A stretch of 64,000 nt of DNA from Apteryx mantelli (taxonomy: Eukaryota; Chordata; Aves; Apterygiformes; Apterygidae). Both the position numbers and the translations under genes were made by a program. The stretch lies in the NCBI RefSeq assembly GCF_036417845.1, contig NC_089983.1, positions 19,373,207-19,437,206 on the forward strand, given 5' to 3'. Shown here in pieces: positions 37,862-51,120 of this stretch. Every line of letters starts with the position of its first letter. Positions within the stretch are counted from its first letter, which is position 1. The notes under the pieces are model-generated. The model was not told where the DNA came from, did no database searches, and worked only from the letters and a program-made list of their open reading frames with translations.

Positions 37862-40305
37862 CTGTGGAAAGGAAAAACAAAACAAAACAAAACCCCAATA
37901 GTTTTAAAGTACCACTTTGTAACATACTACCTGGGGCTACCAGGAAACAGGAACTGAGCACTCACTGTTCATAGGTCATTCTTCTCTCTCCTGCTCTCAA
38001 AAAACCCGAATCCCAGTAACCCAAATGTAACTCTAAACATATCTTACTGGTCATGCCATGACACTTCTACAGTCAGTCTCCTGCTCATGCTTGCACTCTT
38101 TTTCTTTTCAGGTCCGCTCTGGCAAGATGCTCAATGTTTCTGAATATCTTATTTCCTGTTGGCACCAGTAGCAGCTGAAGATGTTTACCAGTTCATTTAG
38201 GTTGGGTCTTAATTTTGCGATGTAGAATGTGTCTTGTGAAGTTGTACTTAGTTGATTAAAAGTTTTGAAAACACTGTACTGAAATTTTAGAAGATGACTC
38301 TTGTATTAATCACAGCCTATTGCATCCAGTTATCTCATAATACTGGAAACCAGAAGTGACTGTAAAACACACTTAGTGAAGCACCCATCTACAAAGAACC
38401 AAACAATTACAACAGGAAGTTGCCAGTTTTTTTGGTTCCTCTCCCAAGATGGGCCTTCCTGCTACTGCCTTCTCTCCTGTACTTCAGTAATGCTGCCTAG
38501 ACAGGAATGGATGAGGAAAACACTCTTCCTTCACCTTGTACAAACTTGAGGCAGTGTTCATAATATTTTAATCTGGATATTGTGTTTTTCCTCCCCCTCT
38601 TCCAAGGTTTCCCCTCTTCCAAGCACTGTGGACTACTCTCTACCTAGGAAGGTAAACATTTAACCATTCATGTATTCTTTCTTCTGAGTCTCCCAAAAGA
38701 TGGCAAAAGATGCAGACACACTGACTGCTCAAATGTGAACCTTACGATACAAGTTGCAAATCTGAACATAGTGAACTGTGTTTCCACAGTGTTTAGCTCA
38801 CCATAATGGTAAAAAAAAAAAACAGTTTCAACACTTATCCCACCCCTTCATTAAACTTCTTCCATGGGTGCACCAGGATGGTTCAACAGTACACAACAGA
38901 ACCACACTGGCTCCAATGGAGCTGCACACTTACTGTCCCAAAAAGACAGGGCAAGATTTGTACAATTAATGCTTAAAAGCTAAAACAGATGCTCTAGTGT
39001 AAATGCCTAGGTGCCATCTTGGAATAGCTCAATTCAGAAAAGTATGTTAGAAAGTGCCCGAGTAAGAATGGACTTCACAATTTTTTTTTCACAATTTTTT
39101 TTTGAACAGAGATCTTAAGAATTGGGATTTAAGGCAGCATTAGCAGAATATCTAGACAGGAGAACTATTACTGTTAGTTACTCCAGCTTTACCTAGAACC
39201 ACATAAAATAGCTGTCTCTGAAACTTCATGCCAATAACTGTCTCTGGACAAATAATTTTATCTGTTTGCATAATCAAATATTAGCAAGAGTCATTCCAGT
39301 TCCAACTGTCGCATAGTGTCTTCTGTAAGAAAACAGATTAGAAATTCTTTTACTCTAGGATCGTATTTCTAGCAACTAATAATGCTGCCTGCTTGTGAAG
39401 AATGCATGGTTTCCTCTCTGCCAGTGCACTACCCAACTGATTCACTCTTGCATTGAATAGAGTCAATTTCTTCTAAGACCCACTTGGCTGTCAGCATATG
39501 CTCAAGTTCCTGTAACTGCAGAAGTTATTGATGTTAACTAAATACAAGCATTTGTCTCAATATCATGCAGAAGCATATGAGTCTCATTGCATGCGAGACT
39601 TTTTTAATTCAATGCCTTCATTTCAGTGACAGCTTGCTTTTCTGGCAAAAGCTCCCCTTTACGTATCTCTACCCTCCCTTTGAATGACTCTCAGAAATTT
39701 TTCTTCTGTAAGTGGAAACGGTGTGCTTTCTGATTGTTGAGGTGTGCATCTCACTAAGGTTTATAGGAAAGTTAAGCTTCAATTAATGCCCAATTTTCAT
39801 AAGCTAGTACCTTAAGTCATTTTATATTTTTTTTCCCCACAGATTTATTTATAAAGGAGTTAAATCTTCCTGACTGTTCTGGAATCAACTGCATTCCAGT
39901 GTTTGTACACAATTTTATGATAGTTCTGTATGCTAACATGGAGAAATGCCTGTCTATAATGTTTCAGAATAATATAGAGGAATACTGAATTCATTCAGAT
40001 TGCCTTTCTAGTCTGAAAACTGCCTGCATAGAAATATCTGGTGAAGACCAGCTCTCAGCATGCACGTCGTCATGCTGGATGACTGCTGGTTTTGGACATG
40101 TTTGATGGAAGTATTTTGGTAAGCCATGCAGAACCCATACACCTCAGAGAGGATATGGCATTCTGTTTCCTTTTAACAGTAATTTCTGTTCAGAATGGAA
40201 CTACACTTAATTAAAACAGAAAGTTGAAGAAAGATTTTCAAGCGGTTTAAGAATTTATTACAAGCTTAGATGGCCAATACTTAAAAGCAAACTATTATGT
40301 CTTAC
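37862..40305 (-). other. PMS1: PMS1 intron
   Basis: Bounded by donor GAG/GTAAG at 40306/40305 and acceptor CACAG at 37862. Nothing notable was found inside apart from short tandem duplications: a CCCCTCTTCCAAG word repeated near 38593-38625 and a CACAATTTTTTTT word repeated near 39076-39103. Confidence 0.85.
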
Positions 40306-40466
40306 CTCCAAGTAATTTATCACTTTGAGAGGTCTACATTCATATACTTCCTTTGCATTTTTATTAACTATTGCATTCAGAATTTCTTTCAAATCAGAAA
40401 TACCATAGTATGACAGACAATTAGCCAGTCCTTCTATTTCCAGATGACTTTCTGTAGCTGAAGCAC
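40306..40466 (-). CDS. PMS1: PMS1 coding exon (C-terminal region)
   Basis: A 161-bp internal exon with acceptor TTTTCAG (40473-40467) and donor GAG/GTAAG (40306/40305). It starts in phase 1 (two bases complete a Gly codon) and ends in phase 0. The peptide begins with [18 protein letters not shown] and ends with KVINYLE. It aligns in my memory with the human stretch from the sequence ITENYLEIEGMANCL to CRPRKVISYLE and is clearly the PMS1 C-terminal domain. PMS1 lacks the metal-binding endonuclease motif found in PMS2, and none is seen here. The exon was too short to stand out as an ORF and was found by splice signals and family match. Confidence 0.95.
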
Positions 40467-41810
40467 CTGAAAATACAAAAACAAAACAATCTATTTTATA
40501 TATTGCGTTGATGTCTAAATTCAGAGAAAATTAAACTGATATAAAAATCACTTTAGGAAATTAGTCTCAAGATTTCAATACAACTAGAAAACTTTTTTTG
40601 CTCCTCTCTTGGAGTGAAAAGCATTTCTTTGTCCAAGGTATCATAATGATGACGTCTGCTTTTTCACATCACGAGTGTTTCAATTTATTTAATTCAAATC
40701 CTAGTTGGCATGGTTCAAATGCTTAAAGCTTTTTGCAGCGTTCCCAGTGTTAAGCACAGCTTTAATTAAAGCTTCTATAGCTTTAATTAAAACACACAAA
40801 ATTAAAGTAGAAGCTAGTAATAAATTACAATTTAGTCTGAGGGAAAAAAAAAACACCTCTTACAGTATTGGCACTACTTCCTACACAATTGGTTTAAACA
40901 TCTGTATACTTCAAATGTTATCATGGTAAATTCAGCTTCCACTGGAATGAGAAGTAGTTCTTACTCCTACCACAGCAAAGGAAGAATCCAGGCTCATATA
41001 ACTATAGGCTCCACGACAACATTCATACTCATTCATATAATGCCACTGCTGCAGCTCAATACATGAACAGGGATGCTGAAGAAAACAGTTAAATAAACTT
41101 CCCAACAAATTAGCTATTCAGTCTTTGGGGCATAAGAGATTTCACTTCTCATTCACACTGCCTACCAAAAATTTTAATGAAACTCCTACTGTACAGCTAA
41201 CTATTGATCAGAAATAGCTTCTTCAGGGGTCAGGCTCGTAAGTCCTCACAGAGTCCTTCAGAGCTCCTCACCTCATTCATGTTGGGTGCATAGAAATCTC
41301 AACCCAACCAGCATGGCATCTTCCCTTTTCCTCCACTACAAGTCTAAGAAACAAGAACTTAACAGGGAGACCATGGAAGAACATGATTTATCATGAAAAT
41401 AAATCCACTTTTGTGTAATGGCCCAGACTAAGCTGTCCAAGGTAGGATGAATCACATTCAGCCTACATCATGAACTGTTTTTACAAGGTCAAAAAACGCT
41501 GGAGACAAATAGATTGGTACAAAGTGCATTAAGCAATAAGCAATGATTCACACTCCTAATAAAGATACAGGCTAATATAATCAGCAGTCTGAAAGATTTT
41601 AGAAACAAGAGAAATATTTGCAACATAACTCACTAGCTTTTCATAAGCTAGTGGAATAGGATGGTTATCTACTACCAGGCACTGTTTATTTGACAGTCAT
41701 TAAATGAGAGCATAGATGAATAGACTGATTGTACAGATTGTAAAGAGTTTTGTAAATATAGGTGTGTCACCAGGTAAATACCGCTGCTGGATGTTTTCAA
41801 GCTTTACTGC

Positions 41811-41832
41811 TTTTTTTTTTTTTTTTTTTTTA
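41811..41832. repeat. Poly-T run
   Basis: A homopolymer of about 22 T, not associated with a recognisable SINE or LINE body. Confidence 0.85.
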
Positions 41833-44800
41833 AACTTTTTTTACTTACTTTGACCACAGTAGGAATTTGGTATTGGGAACAAAACAACAACAACAAAAAA
41901 AATCACATAACCTCCTTCCAGCTACATATTTAACGCCACTTTAAATTTGAGACTTGATTTCCTTTTTCACCTAGAACTGTCTTCCTTCTCCTTTTTAGAT
42001 GGTTTTTCCCTAATCTTGGCCAGAAAAACTAGTTATATTTTTTAGGTATTGCTGTAAGCCTATGATCAGAATCAGCTGAAAGCAAAACTTTAAGCTATCT
42101 GAGAGTTTACCAGTTTATTAAAGGTGAGATACGACCATGTACTATAGCAATATTTCTCCAAGAGAAAGGCTGCCAGTAAGAGACAGCAGCAAAGATAAAA
42201 TCTGTTTTTAATCTCCTTCAGCTCTCTTCTCTTCATTTTTATCCAAATTTTGTTTTAATGGAAGTAAGACTAGACTCGAGTAGCTGTTTCAGACCACTTG
42301 CCTATGCTTCTTTCTCTCTAAAATGAACAGTCAATACTAATAAGAACACCTTCTATTTGACAGCCTTTCAATAAAAAGCTCTATATACTACACAGAATTT
42401 TAATTTTTTTAAGATTTTCAGTTTAAAAGTTTGTATTTCCAGTGCTCCAACTTAAAATTTCAGAACAGTGAGGTTCTGGTTTTGTAAAACAACTTTTTTA
42501 AATTGTAAACCAGTTGGACATGCTTGCCAATAAAATTGCTAACGCTCAAAACTCTCTGATATTACCAATAGCAATTTCCCTGCCTGCAAATTTTGACAGC
42601 CAGATTTGACTTCATAATACTGTTCACTAGAAAGCCAAAGGGGACCTTAAGCAGCCTAACTTACAAACAAACAATACAAACACCAGTTAACAGAAATTTC
42701 CCATTTTGGTACTTATGTTTGTGTGTCATTCTCCCTTTCCACTTCCATTCTTTAGATTGAAAAGTAGCCCATTGCATGCTGATTAATATACATCTATCTG
42801 CAAGTCCTTGCAAGGATTCAGATATTGGCAACATTTGATGATATAACCAGATGCCCAAACCTCAGTGTACTTGTAAATTTTTGACAACTTATACATTAAG
42901 ATGTTTGAGTATTCAAACAGCAGTCTTCAAGCAGTTTCCATGGCAATTTCTGCGAAATGCCTTGCAACTTCCAAGGAAAATATTTCAGTGAACAAATAAA
43001 CTAGTTTTCAACTGACTAAAAAATGTGGATTTCTCATTGCTACAAATTTCCCCTTTCTCTTTCCAAACAAAGCATTCACAATCATCTTTGGATAATTCCT
43101 TCTTGATGGCCAGGAAAAATCGTTCTCTTCCAGCTGCCACCTAGATTAGGTGACACTATAAGACCATCTATCTTCCAGTCTGTGATCAAAATCAAACTGA
43201 AATAAAGTAGCAGCATGATTTTCCAGTGGCAAGTTACAAGAACTCAGGCTGCTTCTATTACAAAGAAAGATGCATTATTTACCAATTAGTATTCTTTGAG
43301 CCCTTGGTAAGTACACGTAAGCACAGTCTTTATATATACCCATGTTGGTTTCACATATTCTATCAGGCAGACAATTCTAGCCTAACCTGGAGCATGCCTA
43401 GGAGCATGACTCGAGGCTCACCATAGTTACAAAATACGGCGAGAGCTCTCAGTTTCTTTCCCCCCAAGAATTCACATCTCTCTCCTGGACTTTCACAGAG
43501 GGAAACAGACAGATGTGCTCTGAAGGTATATACAGCAAACATCTTAAAAAGAGCAGACAAAGTAATCCATCTTACTTCTTTGAATGCTTGTCGGTATGCA
43601 AGGGTCATTACAAGCTACACCCAGCAAACAAGTGCCTGGAAGATCCCAGAACTCAGAATTAAGTCAGCACAGACTTCTCTCCTCTCCCCTCCCAGAGGCA
43701 GCATCACTCCACGAAGCCTCTGCAAGGCCAGACCATGGGTGGTGGAAGACAGACTGGAGCTCAGCGTCACAGCTTTGCAGATCACAACAACCAGCACATT
43801 CCAGAAAGAAACCACTGTTTTTGCCTAACTAGGATGTGTTTACACCAGGAGGCTTTTTCTGAGCTATTTCACAACTTATTTTTCACTGTCAGGTATCCAG
43901 TGAAAAATCTAGTGAAAAACTCCTTAAGCTGCTGAGTAATCAATATAAAGAGAGACAAGGAGACATTCCAGAAGATCTTGGTCTACCAATATAGAAGATA
44001 CGGCATGTCCAATATCTAGGATACTAAAACCCGCTTCTGTTGCAGTCATACAGAGTCTTGGAACAATATGGCACAAAGGTAAATTACTTTCTTGTCTTAC
44101 AACAAGGGCATATTCAAAGGCCCGAGTTATCTTTAAAGGAAACAATAGGAAAGTAGGGTATAAAACTCTTCCACTCTTGTAGAAATGGTAACTATCCAAA
44201 GGCTGTTTTCACGGCAAATGAAGAGGGAAAACTTTGCCAGAAGTTCAAGCAGTTTTCCCATCAAGATGATCAAGCAAGATCTAAATTCCACATGTAACTA
44301 AGTCCTTCTTAGGAAGGTCTATTAGACCTTTCAAAAACCTACTAGGAGTAGGCAGAGAAAAACAGCTTGGGAAGAAGGCTGATATAACTGAAAATTTTAA
44401 CCATTTAGGCAAATAAATCTAATAAATAAATAGTTGACAGCTTTCTCTGATTGAAAAGATCATCTGTGATGAAAGATGACCAGTTCCATTCTAACTTCAA
44501 GAGCAACTCAAAATCCAGACTCTAAGATGGCAGCAGCTGGCCCATGTGCAGTAACAAAAGATATGGCAATGAGTGCAGGGATCTGGGTTTCTAACCAGAA
44601 GACACAGAATTCTGAACTGAAAACTGCCTGGAGCACTGGTCAGCTAACCATATTGGCAATGCTCAAAGTGAAATCAAATATATCAGTCTCCCTTGTCCAC
44701 GGGATCAGAAATGCATCAGATGGATCCTAAGGAAAAGAAAGCTCTAGGAAAACAAACAACCCTTCCCCCCCAAACCACCAAACCTTCAAAACCTGACAAT

Positions 44801-44891
44801 TTTTCTTAGCCTCTAAAGTCAAGGTACAACTCAAGGCATATCAAGTTCTAAAAATAGTCACTGAAATGGTGTACATTCAAATCATGTTCCA

Positions 44892-45257
44892 TCACTCTGA
44901 AAGAGAGCATACAAAGTCTCCACAAGGTGAACAGCTTTGAGATGAATGGTCTACATTCCAACTCCAGAGACTGACTTCCTTTCTGCATAGCAGGACTGAC
45001 CCTGCATCATCCTGTTTACAGTTTAAGGTGATGGTATTGTCTGTAATCACCCAAGTATGTTGTCTTGTGATGTCAGGTTGAAAGGCAAAGTAAGCATAAA
45101 ACTCACAATTCCAGTGTGCTATTATGAGGATTGGCACTGCCTGCAGATGGTACGCCCTAAGCCTCCAAATCAGCAGAATGGGCTCCCTGTCAGAAAGAGA
45201 TGTATCTGTGATTAAGCACGTGGACCATAAGGGGGAAGAGGATGAGGAGGGGAACAA
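44892..45257 (-). pseudogene. DIRS RNase H remnant
   Basis: A 121-codon open stretch downstream of the reverse-transcriptase remnant. Residues about 28-42 (LLIWRLRAYHLQAVP) resemble the family segment LHINLLELRA, and residues 72-75 are TDNT, the RNase H active-site block typical of DIRS elements (the common form is RTDNTT). The order and spacing after YLDDW fit. Flanking frameshifts and the degraded first helix show it is dead. Confidence 0.7.
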
Positions 45258-45514
45258 AATGGCATTGCTATACAGAAGTTACCAGTACCTGACAAAACAG
45301 ACAACTGAAAACATGACTTAGGACAGACATTATTGTTTGCAGTTGAATACTGGGAAGATGGGCTGCTCAAAGCAACATGTAAATTTCTGCCTGCTTGTGC
45401 ATTTGGTGTCATATGGTGCAAGAGGGTTCAGAGTGAGATGGATCTGTGCTGCACCTGTGAGAAAGACTTCAGGTAGGTTATTAGAGTAACTGAAGTTCAG
45501 AACCACCCCACTGG

Positions 45515-45769
45515 CTAAAAGCTGTTGACCGCTGAAGAGTCTAGTTGTACTTCTATGAATTCCAAGCACTCAGAGGGAACAACATTCGATTTCTGCGTAT
45601 TCATTCTAAGACTTCCCAAATTTAGAGCAAGACTAACAAAATTATTTATGCTAAGAGACGAGCTGTCCCTTACAGACCAATCATCCAAGTAAAGATAAAT
45701 CAATTCTACATCTTTTTGCAGGTAAGCAACTATCAGGATCAAAATCTTTATAGAGTTCCTCAGTGCCAT
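45515..45769 (-). pseudogene. DIRS reverse transcriptase remnant
   Basis: The best-preserved part of the DIRS-like element: 84 codons open, containing the YLDDW catalytic box (residues 27-31, with both metal-binding aspartates present) and a downstream SNVVPSECLEF segment typical of DIRS/Ngaro reverse transcriptases rather than of LINE or LTR polymerases, where the box is usually FADD or YxDD followed by different text. The expected upstream LPFG motif is in another frame, so at least one frameshift has occurred. Not functional. Confidence 0.8.
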
Positions 45770-45900
45770 ATGATGCCAAAAGGCAGGAATTTAAACAGCA
45801 AAGAAGTATCTTGAATAAAGACCAGTTGAGATGAAAGCTCAATGCAGCAAAGGAATTACCAAAGTCACCTTTCCAAATTGAATCAGATGCCCAGATTTTT

Positions 45901-45915
45901 GTTGTTGTTGTTGTT
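45901..45915. repeat. (GTT)n microsatellite
   Basis: Five GTT triplets inside the DIRS-like element, probably grown after insertion. Confidence 0.8.
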
Positions 45916-48900
45916 AAACAAACAATAGTTCCTGTAAAACCCTCCCTTCACCTCACCAAGAGAAAATAAGGAATGGATCTAGGGTCCCACAGTTGAGTTG
46001 TGTCTTTACTTTGTACTTTAGCAGATATTCATGACCTGGGACGTGGGAGAACAGAATGGAACACAGGACTGCCAAATGATGTAAAAGCCTGCCAGTAAAA
46101 AGGTGCTGTACTAGGTAGGATATGCTGCAACTGTGTTAGAGAAGTGAGGCTTCATTTCTCCATGGCAAGACTCTCAAAAGCCTGCCTCCAAACCAAAAGT
46201 TGCCGTGTTAATACACTCAATCCCACACAGACCACGTTTTGGCAGCTCCCGATGTCTAGCTTGTTTGGAGTGTATTGTACAATGTGAAATAGAGATTTCC
46301 TTTTTGGCAATAAAACACCTAGAGACCATGGGATTGCTTTGCAATTTTTAACAGAGCACCTTGTCTATACATCAACTTTAAGAATAAAATAAAAGAATCC
46401 CCCCATCACCATCCCAGCTTGGGGGAATTTCAAGCCTGTACTTCAAAAAATCTAGGACCATCAACCAGGACCATCTTTGAACATGCATAGTCATTGCAAT
46501 CAATTTAGCAGTAGTGTCAAAGGGAACTAGGGATTCTTGAAGAATGGCACTATTTTATATTGCCCTCTATTTCCAAATTCTTCTGGTAGAAACTGAAAGA
46601 AGAAAACTGAGCAAGAAATGTAAGTGACAAAGTCATTTAAAATTAGAGCATAACTGAAAAATATATCTTATCTGAAAAGAGTCAACATGTTTGTAGTCCT
46701 TGTCATGGATAAAACCCTAGCTTGATTGCTTTTCCATGTACCTACAGTAACTACAAGGGAAGAGTGCTATGGTAGGTAAGAAAAGAAACCAGTGCTCCTA
46801 TGGAATAAAGCATCCTCTGCCTATTCATCTATGCACTGCCACAGAAGTAGCTGGGTCTTGCTAAATTAGACATACTAGTGTAAAGGCCCTGCATTAACAT
46901 GTAAGTAGACTTCAGTGACTGAGGCACTGTGGGGAATGTACAATCTGTTGTGTTGGCTAAGAATATTCCCACAGAAAAATGCTCAAGAATTTTGTGTTTA
47001 AGTTCTAGCTCTATTACCAGTTCAGAAAAAAACCATGATTACAGCAACCATTGCTGTTGGCTTCTCAGTATCAGCTTGAAAACAAAGGGACTGAGGCCTC
47101 TGGAGGTTGACTGAAATGTGGGAGAGACTTCCCTTGGTTTCATCTCCTGAGAGATGACTGAGAAAAGGTGAAATAGTACAGCCAGGAGTTATAGCCTGTT
47201 CTACTAATGAAAGAAAAGGCTCATGGGAATAGTAACAACTTCTAGAATGATCCTAAAAGTTGGGAGCTATGGCAACTATTAGAGGGTATAGCTGAGGAAT
47301 CAACTTGAGCATCTGCTGGTGATAAAACATATGGTAAGTTATGGCTTCCCAAGCCCATCTCAGTCTTCTCTCATGATTCCTCTTACAAGGCTGCCTGGAA
47401 AACACCAATGTTTAGCCCTGAATGGAGAATTACTGTAAGGATTAAATAATATAGGGATGAAAATCTACGATTTTTTCATTTATTGCCTCCCAAGGCATTC
47501 AGACTGTCCTTAGAGGAGGTGTGAAGTTGTCACAGGTGCTGAATAAAGTCTATTTAAAAAAAACTTTGGTCATAAAAAAACTCAACAGAGCTGACAAATT
47601 AAAGACAGTAATGGGACAACCTATCAATACCTCAAGACCCCTGTATCCAAATGCAAGCTTGAGATCATTACACTCACCCAGAAAACAGTCCTAGTGAAGT
47701 CTTCAATACCAAAGCAAGAGGTCCTGCGTTACCAATAAATATCCAGGTATCATGGGTAGACTTAATTTGTCATAATGGGCAGCAATACTCAGGTTGCTTC
47801 TCTTCCTTTGGTAGAATGTGTGGCGCTTTAAGCAAATAATCAGTGCAACCTACTAGACTGAAAATCCTCTTCAGACGTCACCAAGGCTCAAGGAAAGCCT
47901 CCTCTACTGTGGCCAGCACTGCCAAATGTAGCACTGGAACAGCTAAGTTTCCTTTGTTCTTTTTTTGGTGGGTATCTTAGTCTGTGATGCCATCAGTAAC
48001 CCTATCTTATCCATATGGATCAACAGAAGAGTTTATTATTTTGCCAGAAGAAATTACTAGAGATACCACTTTCACATTCAACTTAAAAGCTAAAGAAACA
48101 GAACCTTTGCTGCTAACATAGAAGAGAATGTCCGTCAAAAAATGGAAGTTTTCTACCACAGGAAATAAAACTCTTAATCCCAGGATGAAGAAGGAAGCCG
48201 TGCACCAGTGGCCATTAATAAGAAATCAACCAGCAATCAGAAAGGGACATCTAGCACGACCACACCAGGGCTGAAGCCCCCAGGGAAAGTATAGACCTTC
48301 AAATATAGTGCAGTGGACCTTGACAGCAAGAAAGAATTGATAGTTCAGTTGAGAAAACAACAAATACTAGGCCTGACCCAATCTGATCAACCAGCTTTGA
48401 AAAAAATGAGTTATAAAGGTACAAAGAAGGGCGTTCAGGTGTGCTCGTATGAATACTGCTAAGGTGAAATGCCCTAGCTACTATGGGTTAAATGCACATT
48501 TGCATTTTGTGCACCGCTCCATGAATGGCACCAAACTATAATAATCGTCCGCTGTATAAAGGTGCAGGCCCCCCCCCCAAACAATTAACAACACATACTA
48601 AAGAAACAGCTTTTCTGAGGCCACTTCTAGTTGAACATTTTAGGCTCCTTTTAGGCTGTGTCTGAGATTCAAGAATCACAAAAATAGACACTGAACTCGG
48701 AAGACAAACAAAAATGCTTCTATAAGGGTAGTGAAGAAGGTATTATGAAATAAACTTATGCCTTCGAAATTGAGAAATGCTACAGAATACTCAGATGTAA
48801 GCTGGACAAATCATGTCTGGTCTGCAGGTCATTCTACATTATATAAAACAAGTACCTATAAATTAAAGAACCCCAAACTACATAGTGAAAGTCCCAGACA

Positions 48901-51120
48901 AGAACAAATAAGGAGTGTTAATAATCAATACCTGTGTTTCTGAAAAATAGCTTTAATGAGCATTTGTAACAGAAGTAGATGACAGCATATTTCAGAGACT
49001 AGTTTAAGAAAAAAGAAGAAAGGAAAGGAGGAACGGGGGAAGTATCAAGCAAAAATCCTTGGGTCAGTTGGAAAATAGGTTGGATGAAATTCCATTTGTT
49101 TGCTGTTTTTTTTCCTTTGTCTGCAATAGTATGCTCTTTTAATAACGGAGGCTGTAACTGCTTTAATGTCATCAGCAGAAGCTTATAAATATGACTGACA
49201 AGCCTCAGATATTATTAACATTTCATTCAAGTAGTTAAAATGTAAGACTGGGAGAAAAACTCAAATTAGATTCCCAGTCTTCATATGGGCCAGCCATATG
49301 ATATTGATCAAGTCCTTGACAAATCTACCATGGCTCTTCAACTTGTATAGTGCATACAAAGTCAACTGAGCAGTGTTTTTACCTTCCATAACTTTAAACC
49401 TAACGAGAACAAATTTCCTTACAAGTTTTCATGACCTTAATTTTACACAGTTAGTAATGTAGGATTAGAATAAAACCTCTGTGTCACTAAGTCCAGTCGC
49501 TTGTTGTAACAGGCAGTTCTATTATTAATATATTATTTATAAATAATTAATTATAATTATATTCTTAATACATTATTCATTCTGATCTTAAACTCCATTT
49601 TAAAGCAAGTTTCTCATCTCCAGTAACACAAGACTGCTTAACAACTCTCCTCCTTTGCTGCCTAGGAACTGTCTTCAAATTTTCACATTAAATTTATTCA
49701 CACCCAGTTTACGATAATTAGATTTTGTGCAAACTTAGATATCAGGTGGTGGAAGGAAAAAAAAAAAGTATTTGAGCAAAAAGGCTATGCTCTAGTCTCT
49801 TCCTCCCTCGTATTTCTACAGACAAATCATAGACCTGCTCAGCTTTTGTTCTGATAGACTGGATAAGCCTTTCTAAAGCCTTCTTTTAAAATAGGCACTT
49901 TATTCCTCTATTCATTCAAACTATGATTATATTCCATGAACACCTCTTCTGCAAAGTTCTTCCTATTTATCATGGGACTTAGCCAGCCAGGAAGAGGTGT
50001 CCTCAATTATGCCGTACGTGAATCAGAAAACAGTTTAGGCTCTGTTCTTCCCAAGAGAACTGCTAGCTTCTGACGGAGGGAGTTGCTCTGCATCCCTTTT
50101 TTGTACCTACCCTTAAAAGATCCCATATGTTACAGTAGATCTGTCATCACTGTACATATGCAGGGTGCTGTAACACATGAAGCTATAGCATTTCTAACAG
50201 CTCTTACAGCAAGCCTTTTCTCTGAGCTGTCAGCTAGGTAGTACCCCCAAAGAAGCTGTCTTTCCTTGGAATTCTGCTAGCAGAAACCTCTTCTGCAAAG
50301 CTGACTCCGAGAGGGCTTCCTCTGCATTGCCAGCAGTACCACTCCAAGTCATGCTCGAGAAAAATGTATAAACATTTGATCTCTCTTGCTAACCTAAGAG
50401 GATCATCTTATTCTGCATTATTCTGTGATAAAAGTATCAGAGAAGAGAGTGAGAAAGAGAGCGAAAGAGCGAGATTGTGTGAGATCTCTCTTCAAATTCC
50501 TTCAGGCTGAATTCTATCAAAAGCATGATGGTGATCTTGTAACACTCCCTTTACTGTGTTACAATCCTGATATGACAGTAAGGCAGTATCCTGATCCAGT
50601 TCCTTACTGGACCGCCTCACCTGCGGAGCAGCAGAGGAATACCAAGCTAAAGCAGGACTCGCAGGAGCAAGCAAGCATCACTGGCAGAAGCCACTGGGCT
50701 AAGGAAGTCTCATCAGTTTAATTTAAGTTCTGTCACAGATGGCAATTCTGGATATTGGCATTCAGAGTTTTGAAAAAAGAAAGAATAAAATGACAGAAAA
50801 GCATGGATTTCAGCGCTTTCTTTGAAACACTGAGATGTAGAAATAGGAAGTGCTCACTATAGTGTCATCTATAGACATTTCCTTTTTTTCATTAACGTTT
50901 TTTGTTCAGTTATCAGTTTCCATTATTCAAGGTTCTGTGCAGAAGATTACATTCTTTGCCAAGTAAGAAAATCTGAAGGTTAAGAAAACCTGGATGTTAG
51001 TGCTTTAAAAGATAAGGTGATCTAGAATAGCAAGATAATATAGATTAACAATCATTCAAATCATTGAAACAGAAGAAACAAGCCCCAATCATACCAAAAG
51101 AGATTTTTAAATCATCATAC

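Larger units (their letters stand above)
43600..46600 (-). mobile_element. Decayed DIRS-type (tyrosine-recombinase) retrotransposon
   Basis: On the minus strand, broken open stretches carry DIRS-family proteins in the expected order. A probable gag remnant at about 46.35-46.55 kb reads LVPFDTTAKLIAMTM followed by RWSWL. Reverse transcriptase follows at 45515-45795: FKFLPFG at about 45795-45775, then after a frameshift the hallmark YLDDW at 45691-45677 and the segment SNVVPSECLEF (compare the family pattern S-x-L-x-P-S-x-x-x-E-F-L-G). RNase H lies at 44892-45257, with LLIWRLRAYHLQA and TDNT at about 45044-45033. A tyrosine-recombinase remnant lies at about 44.15-44.35 kb: RFLKGL near 44340-44323, then, with shifts, a stretch resembling the AITSARRVSEL region. 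Many stops and frameshifts mark it as old and dead. The outer limits and terminal repeats were not found; it may extend to about 43.3 and 48.5 kb. It lies in a PMS1 intron, in the same orientation as the gene. Confidence 0.8.
40467..51120 (-). other. PMS1: PMS1 intron carrying a DIRS-type element
   Basis: The largest PMS1 intron in the window (about 10.7 kb), with donor CAAG/GTATGA at 51121/51120 and acceptor TTTTCAG at 40467. It holds the decayed DIRS-like retroelement described separately (about 43.6-46.6 kb), a 22-base T run at 41811-41832 and a (GTT)n run at 45901-45915. Elsewhere no gene is recognised, including the plus-strand open frame at 50425-50721, which has no family match. Confidence 0.85.

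Noticed and set aside
43924..44199. 91-codon minus-strand open frame as an independent gene
   Set aside because: Its position directly downstream of the RFLKGL recombinase motif fits a frameshifted continuation of the DIRS-like element better than a separate gene.
50425..50721. 98-codon plus-strand open frame in a PMS1 intron
   Set aside because: It has no recognisable family, lies antisense in a long intron and begins in a low-complexity AG-rich stretch. Kept as chance or an unidentified old repeat.
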